64,000 nucleotides of DNA from Merluccius polli. Its lineage: Eukaryota > Chordata > Actinopteri > Gadiformes > Merlucciidae. The stretch covers positions 1 to 64,000 of the forward strand of contig JAOPHQ010004263.1 of NCBI GenBank assembly GCA_030340625.1, given 5' to 3'. Under the pieces are notes generated by a model that was given only the letters and a program-made list of their open reading frames with translations, made no database searches and was not told the origin of the DNA. The translations under genes were made by a program, and so were the position numbers. Position 1 is the stretch's first letter, and each line of letters begins with the position of its first letter. Positions 1-9,729 of this stretch are shown one piece after another.

Positions 1-192
1 ATGTATTTTATAACCAGCAATTTATGTATTTTATAACCATGAAATGTCCTTGTTGGTTGTGCTTTCTTCAGGCGCCTCCACAGTGCCACGCGTGGATACT
101 GTCGGTACAACACGCTATTTTACGTTGAAATGCGACGTAATCCGTGTTCGCGCGGACGTACACCGTCAACGTATTCTTTTGGCGACTGGGTT
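1..192. other. Left flank, no gene seen
   Basis: No supportable coding region. A 16-bp sequence (ATGTATTTTATAACCA) occurs twice, at 1-16 and 24-39. The stretch from about 60 to 192 is richer in CG dinucleotides than the transposon that follows. It could belong to an older element that the Academ-like transposon entered, but I see no second half to prove this. Confidence 0.4.
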
Positions 193-595
193 GCTGAGAG
201 GGAATATGTCCAAATTTATAAGAATCGTGCACTTGGTGACAAGTTTTTGAAATTTGGCATGGTGTTAGGTATGGACATAAGGTTTTCAAAAACCACCGCA
301 TACAAATTGGGGTCGCCCCCTGGTGGCCGGTATGCAGAACTCCAATATGGCTACCACCAGAAAGATATCTCAGCTCCTATTAGTACTAGATCCTTGTATA
401 ATACCACTTTTTATGTTTTTTAGTGCAAGGAATCCATTCCTGAAGTCATTTTTCTGTTTCAAGGTCATTGTCAAGGTCAAATGTCATTTTCAAGGTAATT
501 TAACAAAAATCGGCCTTAACTCTGGAACTAAATCACATACAAAGATGATCTAAGACTATGTTTTCAACCCAAAGGAAGTCATTTTTTTCAGGTTT
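193..595 (+). repeat. Left terminal inverted repeat of Academ-like copy 1
   Basis: About 400 bp that reads almost the same as the reverse complement of 6205-6610. It contains the blocks AATTTGGCATGGTGTTAGG, CCCCCTGGTGGCCGG and a run of AAGGTCA-type words. The inner part is looser, with an indel of about 8 bp near 552. Short open frames here are mirrored in the right arm and reflect the repeat, not genes. Confidence 0.85.
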
Positions 596-1100
596 ATAAG
601 CATGTTGAATAATCTTGTGAAGTAGATTTTATGTTTCAAGAACACATTGGCGGTTCTAGACCTTTTTTAAGGGGGGTTCAGACCCCCTAAATTGAATCTC
701 AACCCTAAAAAAAGAGGACAATTTTACCTTTCCAACAATGCCAGTATTATGTTTCTACTCCAAATAGAACAGGAGATATGCCCTAATCAATACTTATTAA
801 TACTTATTACGCCAAAAGGTGGTGACACCCTGGCAGACAGATCTAACGCACTCTCCCTCACTCAGCCAATAGAAATACGTATTGGGTCTTGTGATTCTGT
901 AATGGTCAGACCGAGTTGAATTGGTAGGGCTAATTTAAACTCCTCCCATGGAGCTTCTTAGCTAGCCTTGAAGGTAAGATGAAATTGAATGGAATTGAAA
1001 ATAATGTTATAGGAACATTTTCAGTATCATCTGTGTTAGTCTAAGCTAGCTAATGTTAGTGTTAGTAACAACTAGCTTATGCTATTTGCTAGTTAGCTAA
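596..1100 (+). other. Non-coding lead region of Academ-like copy 1
   Basis: Lies between the left inverted repeat and the first in-frame codon of the transposase. It does not contain the roughly 260-residue N-terminal block seen in copy 2 (23810-24612). Either that exon was deleted here or it has decayed beyond recognition. The area around 1035-1100 is made of short GCTAGCTAA/TAGTTAGC-type words. Confidence 0.5.
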
Positions 1101-3530
1101 CAAGGAACTCAGCTGATATGCAGCAATGCTGCAAAGCAGACTAGTCATGCTCTCACTCTCTATCAGAGGAAGGAGAGAGAGACACCCTTTCCTCTCTATG
1201 TGGGACTGAAACTGCATGGAAATGATCGACATAAAGGCACCATTAGCAAGTTCCATGCATTGGGCATTTCAGTGTCTTATGACCGAGTCATGGATGTCAG
1301 GAGGGGACTTGCCCTAGCTGTGTCAAGGCAGTTTGCTGAGGATGGAGTCGTTGTGCCTTCAAACATCAAGCGGGGAGTCTTCACTACAGGTGGAGTTGAT
1401 AACATCGATGAGTCTGGTCGTATTGAGCTCCATGGCACTGCCATAACCCTGACCAATCATCTCACTCATGACAACATGGGAGTAGACCCTCCACCTCTCA
1501 CCCTGGATGCTCCCGAAGGCACCACTATCCAGCTTCCTGATGACTTTGCCATTGTGCCATATATTGCTGAATATGCTGGAGAGATCATCCTTTCATCAAT
1601 TCCAAATGGAACAGCCAGGCCAGCATTCGCTGACAATCGCAGAGCAGGGGTGCCCGAGGAAGCATGGCTCAACTACCTCCACAAGGTCCTGATCGAAAAG
1701 GATGGAAAGCCTCAAGAAATGCCAGTGACCTACTCTGGGTTCTTCTCCCATGGCCAACGCAAAGAAGTTGTCAGGCCGAGGGCCTCAGTGGGAGTATTCC
1801 CCATCTTTTATGAGAAAGCCTCATCAATGGCCATGCAGAAACACTCGATGCTTGTGGTCATGAAGGCAATAAAGTTTGTCAATCCTGGCCAGGTTCCAGT
1901 CATAGAAGGTGACTGTCCTCTCTATGCCCAACAGAAAAAATGTCAGTGGGAGTATCCCGACGAGGTTGGTGAATCGAAGATGGTGTGCTTCATGGGCTTC
2001 CTCCACGTCGAGATGATGTCCCAAGAGTGTGGGGGTAAGCTGTTAGCTGGATCTGGCTGGGACCGGATGTTCTCCCTTGCAAATATTTTCACTACTGGCG
2101 TTGCAGTATCTCTCCTAGCTGGCAAGCATGTCAAGCGTACACGGTATGCGTACCAGCTCACCCTTGCTTGGCTCCATGTACTCGAAGTGCAGGTGTATGA
2201 TGAGTACTGCCAGGAGGGCTATGGGCCTCATGAAACCATGGATATGTGGGAGAAGCGACTCATCAGCAATTCTCCAACAATCTGTTACTGGATGAGAGTG
2301 AGAGAATACCTGCTCATCAACTGCCGCTTCATCCGGGGTCAGCGAGTGGGTGATTGGCCACTGACTCTGAATGCCTGCAATGACTTGTGCCCATGGTTAT
2401 TCGCCTTCGGACATACAAACTATGCCCGCTGGATGCCAGTGTTCTTGAGAGACATGGCGCAACTTCCCGAGACCCACCCATCAGTCCATGAAGCTTTCAT
2501 GGAGGGGAAGTTTGTCGTGCAACGTGGTGACAAGAAGTTCTCACTAATGGCACTTGATCAGAGCCAGGAACACAGCATCAAGTTTCTGAAGGAGGATAGT
2601 GGAGCAAAGGGCCTCTATGGTCAGCAAGAGGAGAAGGAGATCATCGAGCTCTCAAAACCTGAAGTGCTGAGGGCCATTGATGAGTTTGAGTGTGCCTTTT
2701 TCTCTGCATCAATCAACAAGGAAAGTTTTGAGCATCCAGAGTCCTCTGCTGCTGAACACAAAAAGTTCCTCAATCATCTCAAAGCTCTATGCAATCTTGT
2801 CAAGGAGAATAAAGTTGTCAATCCCTTCAAGGAGACAGGTCCAGAGCTCATCACCTTAGACACCGGTGAGGTCATGGACCATGAGATCTCTGACTGCCTC
2901 AGGGAAGCCCCAAACATTGGCAAAGCCATGCTCACGGAGTTTGTGAGGGACAGAATAGAAAAAGCCTCCAAGCCCTTATCTGATGTCATCCCAAGGGCCA
3001 AGATGTTCACATTCACCAACAGGCCACCTGTGGATCTGAAGAAGGATGCTAACAAGCTGGGGTCTGCTAAGGCAAATACAGCCCTCATCACCAAGCTGTT
3101 TTTGTCCCTACAAGCACGCCCTGATGCAGACATAGATGATTTCTTCAAGCACGAGAATCAGCGTGAACCTCCGTCCTTATCTGATCAAGGCAGGCTGCGG
3201 TCAGGAACCAAATCTGATATTCTTGGCTGTCTACCAGGCATGCCTGATCCAGGGCACTCTCCAGCAGCCAAAGAGGCTTCTGTGATTGTTCTCGATATGG
3301 CGGCAGTAATACACATCATCAAAACCCAGCGTGCCAGGGTGTTTGGGGAGTACACACAGATGCACTTGCTGCCATACTTGCAGAGCCAGATGACGAACAG
3401 TACAACGAGAGTGGATGCAGTTTGGGACACGTATAAAGAGGCAAGTCTCAAAACCCAAACTCGTGACAAGCGGGGTGGGAGTGCAGGGCGCCGAACACGA
3501 GTCTCAGCCCAGACACCTCTGCCAAAGAAT
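1101..3530 (+). pseudogene. Academ-like transposase, central region
   Basis: Open without a stop from 1101 to 3677. There is no ATG near the start: the frame enters from upstream, and the residues TPFPLYVG (from 1182) align with TPFPVYIG in copy 2. That is good evidence that this is the middle of a longer protein. Later motifs shared with copy 2 include SYDRV, a GV.TT..DNID stretch and HGT. The middle section (about 1800-3000) is a helix-rich region of unknown function. At about 3530 the reading frame is lost: PKN at 3522-3530 should be followed by a TGG codon that now overlaps by one base, so one base appears to have been deleted. The 49 codons from 3531 to 3677 are out of frame. The function, part of a transposase, is inferred from the element's architecture. 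Confidence 0.75.
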
Positions 3531-4045
3531 GGCAGCACTTCCTCAAAGATAGTCAAAATAAAGACCAGCTCTTTCAGTTCATCAGTCAGGAACTTCAGAG
3601 GAGCACAGCTGATTCGCAGTACAACCTCCTCACAACAAAGGCTGACCTTGTACTCAGCAACAAACAAACCGACCTAACTGCTTTGTCACCATGCCAGCAA
3701 GAAGAAGCTGACACGCGGATGATGCTCCACTTGCGTCATGCTGCAGATCAAGGTCACACCAAGGCCTACCTCAGGACAGTGGATAGTGATGTGGTGGTGC
3801 TGGCCATCAACCTCTTCCATGAGCTAGGCCTCTCAGAGCTATGGATCGGCTTTGGATCAGGAAAAACATACAAAGATATTCCAATCCACTGCATATCACA
3901 AATGCTGGGACCTCATCATTGCCAAGCGCTCCCCTTCTTCCATGCATTCACAGGGTGCGACGTTGTATCAGCAATGTTTGGAATTGGCAAAAAGACCGCA
4001 TGGAATGCGTGGGTCGCCTTTCCTGAGGTCACTGACACCTTCATT
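3530..4045 (+). pseudogene. XPG/FEN1-like nuclease block of the Academ-like transposase
   Basis: After the one-base shift the frame continues from the TGG at 3530 through EWQHFL, then EEADTRMMLH (about 3703-3732), then a DSDVVVLAI strand, and FHAFTGCDVVSAMFGIGKK (near 3950). In FEN1/XPG nucleases the acidic EAEAQ and DxD motifs bind the catalytic metals, and the GCDY...GIG.K.A motif forms the helix-three-turn-helix that grips DNA. The spacing and order here match that pattern. The block is cut at 4045 by a hAT miniature element and resumes at 4941. By analogy the domain would cleave DNA strands during transposition. It is not functional in this copy. Confidence 0.78.
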
Positions 4046-4932
4046 TAGTGTTGCACCGATACCATTTTTTGGCCCCCGATACCGATACCCGGCTGTGCAG
4101 TATCGGCCGATACCGATACCATACCGATACCACGCCGGGAAAAAAAAAAAATATATATATATATATATATACACAAGCTTTTTTTCTTCTAATACTAAAG
4201 AACTGCATACTCACTTGGATGTAAAATCATTGCTATCATGGCTTAATTACTAGTATAATTAGATAATATAGTATAACTAGAGATAATTACTAGTATGTAG
4301 CGGGGGGGGGGGGGGGGGGGGGGGGGGGAGAAGCCGATTACAGCTTAACTCGTCGTCTGTGATGCGGTCACTGTCTGTCCATTTGAGCGATCTCCCGCCT
4401 GTGAGCAAGACGCGTCTCCCTCTCTCTCCTGCTTTTTCCCCTCTTCTCCTTGTTTGTGTCCGCATGGCACCCCGGGGAGCGGGGGGGGGCATGGGTGGTG
4501 ACCGGGTGCGTCGCACCGGCAGGCGGACCCGCTCACTGAGTTTCCCCGCACCGGCGCGTCCGCAGGCGGAGCAACTTTTCTGTGCGCCGCGCGGCTGAAC
4601 CGCGCGCCCTCCGCGTCTCCGGTGCTTTTTTTTCTTGCTTTTTTTTGGTACTTTGTCGTCGTCGCTTGTCGGTCGGTCAACATGCGCGGCCGGGCGGCCG
4701 GAGTGGGCCAATAGGATAGCTGCTTGGCACGGCATGCACTGAACACGTGTGATCACACGCAGCAGTGAGTGAAGGGAGAGAAAGACGCAAAGCGCTGCGT
4801 TCCAAGTTTCATATTAGTATATGTAAATGGCATCGGCGCATTATTTGTTCGTACTCGCCGATACCGATGCCAGCATTTTAGCGCGGTATCGGGGCCCCTC
4901 CCGATACTAGTATCGGTATCGGTGCAACACTA
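4046..4932. mobile_element. Non-autonomous hAT element
   Basis: The ends are inverted: TAGTGTTGCACCGATACC on the left and its complement ending at 4932. It is flanked by perfect 8-bp target duplications CCTTCATT (4038-4045 and 4933-4940), which is diagnostic for hAT. It has no coding capacity. Inside are repeated CGATACC words near both ends, an AT microsatellite (about 4150-4170) and a 27-bp G run (4302-4328). It interrupts the Academ-like nuclease block, and removing it with one duplication restores the reading frame. Confidence 0.92.
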
Positions 4933-4940
4933 CCTTCATT

Positions 4941-5302
4941 GCCATCACCCAAGACCCGACCAGCCTCACAGTTGAATCAATGCATATGCGACGTCTCGAG
5001 CGCTGGACTGTACTCATGTACAGTAAGAACTGTGGTGCAGACTCTGTGAATGAAGCAAGGAAGCTCCTGTTCACCCATGGCCTCAAGTCCCTCGATTCAA
5101 TCCCCCCGACCCAGCATGCTTTCTTCCAGCATGCTAAGCGTGCTCTGCTCACTGCAGCTTTTGTCTGGAAGCAGTCCCTCTCCAAAACCCCCGAGATCCC
5201 AGACCCCAGTGAATGGGGCTGGGAATGGAATGACAGAACCAAAGTCTGGGTGCCATATTGGACAGATCTTGAAGATGTCAGCAAGGCATGCTCACTGCTC
5301 CT
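4941..5302 (+). pseudogene. Academ-like transposase, region after the nuclease block
   Basis: Continues the nuclease-block frame directly after the hAT target duplication (ITQDPTSLTVESMHM...) and runs open to 5302. It is rich in aromatic and charged residues, including a WGWEWND motif near 5215. It then breaks where a solo LTR begins. I know no separate domain name for this stretch. It links the nuclease block to the C-terminal CXC motif. Confidence 0.72.
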
Positions 5303-5720
5303 TGTGACGAATGGATAACTGCACATATGTATCAACAGACTGTAATATCCTCACATAGCCACAAAGGAATAGAAATAAATATACGTTAAAATACATAAGT
5401 TGTATTAACTGCACCTGAACACTAGATGGCGGCACACATAATACAGTGGGGGCGGGCGCTCAACACTAGCCAATCAGAGCATATTATGCGTCATAGAGGC
5501 CACGCCTGCCCAGATACTACCAAACTACAGATCCGGGGGGAGGGCAGAAACCCCCCAGGCAGCGTATCTGTTAAGATATCCAGCTAAGGGGGTCGCTCCA
5601 CACGTGAACTATACAATACCCCTCCTTTTGCTTCATAAGATAAATACCTAAAGCTAAACAAATAAAGTGAGTTAAAGCGATCCTGTGTCAGCAGCCTCCT
5701 TCCTCAAAGAACACACCACA
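5303..5720 (+). mobile_element. Solo LTR of the copy A/B LTR family
   Basis: A 418-bp LTR beginning TGTGACGA and ending ACACCACA, flanked by perfect 4-bp duplications TCCT (5299-5302 and 5721-5724). Its sequence closely follows the LTRs of copy A read in reverse (ATATGTATCAACAG at the start; AACAAATAAAGTGAGTTA and CCTCAAAGAACACA near the end). The AATAAA inside that block is a likely polyadenylation signal. No internal region is present, so it arose by LTR-LTR recombination. It splits the last part of the Academ-like gene in frame. Confidence 0.92.
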
Positions 5721-5724
5721 TCCT

Positions 5725-5839
5725 CCACTGTGGCTGTATGGTTGCATGTAAGGGCAACTGTAAGTGCCATCAAGCCGGACTCCACTGTAGCACACTGTGC
5801 AAGTGTGAAGGGGGCTGCACTAATGACAGTGAAACCTGA
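5725..5839 (+). pseudogene. CXC (tesmin/TSO1-like) motif ending the Academ-like transposase
   Basis: If the solo LTR and one TCCT are set aside, the frame from 5302 continues here and stops at TGA 5837-5839. The tail has nine cysteines in the order C-x-C-x4-C-x3-C-x-C-x6-C-x3-C-x-C-x3-C, the spacing of a single CXC repeat. CXC domains of the tesmin/TSO1/LIN54 type bind zinc and DNA, so this is a plausible DNA-recognition module. Only one repeat is present, whereas LIN54 has two. Confidence 0.78.
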
Positions 5840-6204
5840 TCTTTTTATTTTGTCAATGCATGGCTGTTTCAATGGGTCCATAATTGTGTTTTCAACCCAA
5901 AATAGTATCCTAATGTTAATGTTAATGTCCTAACTTAAGAATTAGTGCAATTTTTTCTTAAATGTTTTGCATTTCAATTGCTGTTCCAACCAGCAGAAAG
6001 TAATATATTATTTGTGAATACATAAATAAATATGCTGTTCTGTGATGTGTTTTTTTTGTTATTTGTTGACTAAGAATGAATGTTGGATGATTATGGATGA
6101 TTTATACATGTGGCTTAATTACAGAGTTATGGTAATTTTAAGACAGAATGGTGGCCATTTTGCCTGGCATATTGGGGTTTTGACACAAGAGTGAAGGTGA
6201 GATG
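5840..6204 (+). other. 3' non-coding part of Academ-like copy 1
   Basis: AT-rich sequence between the stop codon and the right inverted repeat. I see no open frame with family features. It is likely the transposon's 3' untranslated region. Confidence 0.5.
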
Positions 6205-6610
6205 TCCAATAAACTGAAAAATAAATTCCTTGGGGTGGAAAACATGGGTCTAGAGCCTTAGATCATCTTTGTATGTGATTTAGTTCCAGAGTTAAGGCCG
6301 ATTTTTGTTAAATTACCTTGAAAATGACATTTGACCTTGACAATGACCTTGAAACAGAAAAATGACTTCAGAAATGGATTCCTTGCACTAAAAAACATAT
6401 AAAAAGTGGTATTATACAAGGATCTAGTACTAATAGGAGCTGAGATATCTTTCTGGTGGTAGCCATATTGAAGTTCTGCATACCGGCCACCAGGGGGCGA
6501 CCCCAATTTGTATGCGGTGGTTTTTGAAAACCTTATGTCCATACCTAACACCATGCCAAATTTCAAAAACTTGTCACCAAGTGCACGATTTTTTTGAATT
6601 CCCTCTCAGC
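6205..6610 (-). repeat. Right terminal inverted repeat of Academ-like copy 1
   Basis: Reverse complement of 193-595 with few differences in the outer 350 bp. The minus-strand frame at 6258-6566 is the mirror of frames at the left end and is not a gene. Confidence 0.85.
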
Positions 6611-7187
6611 TAGTAGCATTAGGGCGTTTTTTTTCTGCCAGCGTTCGTTTTACATTATATTCCTATGTAGCAGAGCGTTTTTGGAAAAAGTCCCCGGCGA
6701 TTTTTGAAATGCCTCTCTGCGTTTTTTTCTCCCGCACCGAGCGTAAAAAAAAGTTGAAAAAAGTTCAACTTTCAGGAAAAAAGCGCCCGACGTCAGGTGT
6801 TTTTTTGACAGTACGCCGCAAATCGCGCATCATCGAAACAAAGCTCCTGGACTATGATGGTCGGCACCTTGCTGCTGCCTTCCCCGAGTGATATCGTGCA
6901 CCCACAAACGTGCAGGTACACGACTGTCCTCGTCGTCAGCTAGGGCCAATGCACGTGCCAATCGCCTGTTTCTTGCCATTTTGTTACATCTATGTAAGGG
7001 TAGCCTGGATACGTAGTAGGTGAGTAACGTCGGGGTTCGTTGCTTGGTGATAGAAAAAATGCTCTCGGCGCTTTCAGGACAAACAACGCTGCCAGCTTTT
7101 TTTTAATTGAAAAAACGGTCGGCTTTTTCGATGTGTTGTCATTTTGTCTGTAAAGGATAGCCTGCTGCTGGCATTTAAAATTCAAAA
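6611..7187 (-). mobile_element. PIF/Harbinger relic
   Basis: Contains the start of a Harbinger-type transposase on the minus strand (see 6780-6979). The words CTGCCAGCGTT (left) and its near inverse (right, about 7085) suggest degraded inverted ends. The boundaries are approximate and no target duplication was identified. It abuts the right end of the Academ-like transposon. Confidence 0.5.
6780..6979 (-). pseudogene. Harbinger-type transposase, N-terminal fragment
   Basis: Read from ATG at 6979, the fragment starts MARNRRLARALALADDE, followed by RLWVHDITRGRQQQG. This matches the N-terminus of HARBI1-like transposases, where an R-rich start is followed by a WVHP.N..R...G motif. About 60 codons in, a one-base shift moves the continuation (IVQELCFDDARFAAY, like family VQELRLDD.RFQ.Y) into another frame. 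No catalytic DDE region follows. It is a dead 5' fragment. Confidence 0.6.
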
Positions 7188-7204
7188 ATCACTGATCCAA
7201 TCAG

Positions 7205-7335
7205 CTTGGATATTATTATTAGGAAGGGATATGACTATCCATAAATACTTAATATATATTCTATAGTATTGTTAGGATATAGCCTGATCCATAAATACTA
7301 TATATATTCTATATTATTGTTAGGATATATACCTA
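7205..7335. repeat. AT-rich repeat, left block
   Basis: Two diverged copies of a unit of about 60 bp containing CTATCCATAAATACT, ATATATTCTATA and TATTGTTAGGATATA. The same unit recurs three times at 8395-8520. The LINE fragment between them probably landed inside one original tandem array. Confidence 0.7.
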
Positions 7336-7344
7336 CATATAGCT

Positions 7345-8330
7345 TGCAGCAGAGCACAGATAAACAACGACAGTAAAAGCATAGCAATACAACACGATAA
7401 CGCAATAAAATACTGTACAACAGTAAAATCTACAAACAAATTTTATAGGATTGGATAAGAAAAAGTGCTACAGTGCTAGGTGTGAGCAGGAAGTGCATAG
7501 GTGCAAGGTAACAAATACCTTTTGTTCAAGTAAAGCATGTGTATTGCACTAGGGACAAATAAACATTGAAGTCTCTTGACTGTGCCCTGGGAACCCTGTA
7601 CCTCTGAGCTGCAGGGAGAAGATCAAATGCCTCAAAGAGAGGATGGTCTGGACACCTTAAAATCGACCCTGCCTTCTTAAACACCTGCCGATTAAAGATG
7701 GTCTGGCTGGGGCCACCTGAACAATGTTACCCAGTCTTGTTTTGTTTTGGACATTCAGGTTGCCAGGATCAGGTGAAAACGATAAAACTGACTCAATGAA
7801 AGCTCTATACAATAGTACCATTAGTTTACGATCAACATCAAAGACATTAAGGAAGGAACTACAGGCTTTGCTGGCCTTTCCTACAGATTGCCGCAGAGTT
7901 TCTTGTCAATGAATGTACCAAGAACCTTGTAGCGCTCAACTATATCTACTTCCTGACCTTTGACAACGGCCTGGGTGGGTGGGAGTGATGCTGATCTTCT
8001 AAAATCGATGGCCATGTCTTTTGTTTAGTATTCAGCCTCAGAGAATGACCATCACACCAGTGTACAAACTCATCAACCACAGGCCCATGAGATCCTGGAG
8101 TAGACTGATGATAACAGTGTCGTCAGCAAATGTATGGATGTGTGTATCACTATACTAACTCCTGCAATCGTTGGTATAGAGAATGTACAGTCAAGGGTGG
8201 TGCACTGCTGTGACAAGGCACCATTAACCCTGACCCTCTGGGGCCTACATGTCAGAGATTATAGGCTGGATTGTATTAAAAGCAGACAAGAAGCCAATAA
8301 ATACAAAAAAAAGTCTTGCATGAGTTTGTG
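7345..8330 (-). mobile_element. Antisense non-LTR retrotransposon (LINE) 3' fragment
   Basis: On the minus strand, pieces of reverse transcriptase are readable: the ADD box as ADDTVIISLLQ (about 8130), then a KTK.W..IDF-like stretch, VVKGQEVDIVERYKVLGT (about 7950), and a terminal LLPAAQRYRVPRAQSR (about 7600). These follow the order of the RT thumb and tail in fish LINEs. Frameshifts and stops interrupt it. The clade is not assigned. Confidence 0.65.
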
Positions 8331-8394
8331 TGCCCTCTCGGTGCTTATACAAATAATGAAGTAAAGTGGCAGTTGCATCCTCAACCCCTCTCTT

Positions 8395-8520
8395 ACCTAT
8401 ATATTCTATATTATTGTTAGGATATAAGACTATCCAGAAATACTTTATATTATTGTTAGGATATAGGACTATCCAGAAATACTTTACCTATATATTCTAT
8501 ATTATTGTTAGGACAGGATA
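8395..8520. repeat. AT-rich repeat, right block
   Basis: Three further copies of the CTATCC.GAAATACTTTA / ATTATTGTTAGGATATA unit found at 7205-7335. The outer copies are truncated. Confidence 0.7.
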
Positions 8521-9725
8521 TAGGCGGAGCCCATAGTTTGTGGGGCCCTATAGGTGAGATCTTGAAAATTGGCCTCCCCTTAACGAAATAATTAATAATT
8601 AAATAATTTGAATCACTACTCAGCGAAATCTGCCCTGGCACCCGTTTCAAGTGTTATCACTCGATTGAATGGACGTTATCAGTGGTTATCAGCCCCATAG
8701 CTATGGGTAAGTAGGTGCCTTCTCTACCTACCAGTAGGTTCAGAGGGCCATTATCACCATTCTTCTGGTTGATCACTGATACCAATACGAGAGGACACCA
8801 GATCCAGTACGTAGGGGGGAAGTAACGGGACGCTGTGATGAGGTCAATTCATGCTTAAAATGTAAGCATTTTAAGCATGAATTGAGTATGTAAAGTGTAA
8901 TTTGCACAAACCTAGATGAAGACTCATCACCTTAATAGTGCACTTCAGTAATTTACTATATAGTGTTAAAGCAAAACACCAAGCTCATTGATTTCAACTT
9001 TTATTTGACACAATTCACTAATGTATTTTATTCATATTACACTTCCAAAGGAAATGTAGTCCAACCTAACCTCACGTAACCAGGTTGTCTCTCTTACTGT
9101 TGAGTTCGTGATCTGGTCTAGAGCCCGCATATTCAGAAACTGTATCCAGTTTATGCTGCAGTGTTATCGGCGTGATAGGCGGCGATGCCATTACATTATT
9201 TAAATTAGCAATAGTTTTAGCAGCTTGTTTTTAGCTCCAAATTGTTTTACTTTGTTTTCTTTTCGCATCGCGGGTTTATGGGTAGTCTCTACGCTCCTGG
9301 TTTCTGAGCGGAATTGACTTTTTTGGAGCACAGACCGTTTCTGTATCCACTCTAGACCGGATCACAAACTGCAAAGTTGGAATACTGTCCAACCTGTAGC
9401 CTCAAGTTCCAATCATTCACTTAGTAGTCCAGCCCAGTGCCAGACAGAACAGTGCTTTCCCGAGTGCCGCCGAGCCAATGACATCTCATATGTGAGAGGA
9501 CTTCAGTGTAGCTTTTTATGTGACAATTAAATGTGCTTTTTCAATAAAATGTATTTGAGTGGAATGACGAAAAAAGAAATGTTGTTTCTGCAATGCTATT
9601 CAGTTCATATCTTGACTGTCTCTTGAATTGTGGTTTCATTCATTCAGCTGTATAGTTGTAAACATATTGTCAGGTAGTTTGTGTTGACTAGTTCTGCTGT
9701 TAGTGCAATGACTATGGCAATCTGC
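8521..9725. other. No gene recognised
   Basis: About 1.2 kb without a supportable coding region. It holds a perfect hairpin (8844-8885, listed separately), AT-rich unique sequence and several AATAAA-like words (for example about 9544). The region 8700-8830 faintly recalls rRNA wording but the match is too weak to call. Confidence 0.4.
8844..8885. repeat. Perfect 19-bp hairpin
   Basis: The arms 8844-8862 (TCAATTCATGCTTAAAATG) and 8867-8885 are exact reverse complements with a 4-base loop TAAG. It could be the centre of a foldback element or a transcribed hairpin. Nothing nearby settles which. Confidence 0.85.
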
Positions 9726-9729
9726 ATAT

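Larger units (their letters stand above)
193..6610 (+). mobile_element. Academ-like DNA transposon, copy 1
   Basis: A 6.4-kb unit bounded by inverted repeats of about 400 bp (193-595 and 6205-6610). Both outer ends begin GCTGAGAGGGAAT when read inward. The interior carries one long plus-strand coding unit (about 1101-5839) with an XPG/FEN1-like nuclease region and a terminal CXC motif. That combination is known from the Academ superfamily of DNA transposons, and the lack of a recognisable helicase would fit the helicase-free branch. The superfamily name is inferred from the domain pair. The usual 3-4 bp target duplication is not evident at the ends I chose. The copy is dead: it has a frameshift, a hAT insertion and a solo LTR inside the gene. 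Confidence 0.65.

Noticed and set aside
1200..3677. Independent 825-codon gene starting at 1200
   Set aside because: Position 1200 is GTG, the frame is open upstream to 1101, and the alignment with copy 2 continues across it. The last 49 codons are out of frame.
4277..4756. Arg/Pro-rich open frames in the hAT element
   Set aside because: They run through the poly-G tract and GC-rich sequence and do not resemble a transposase.
8700..8830. Possible large-subunit rRNA remnant
   Set aside because: Only AATACGAGAGGAC-like wording resembles rRNA, too little to support a call.
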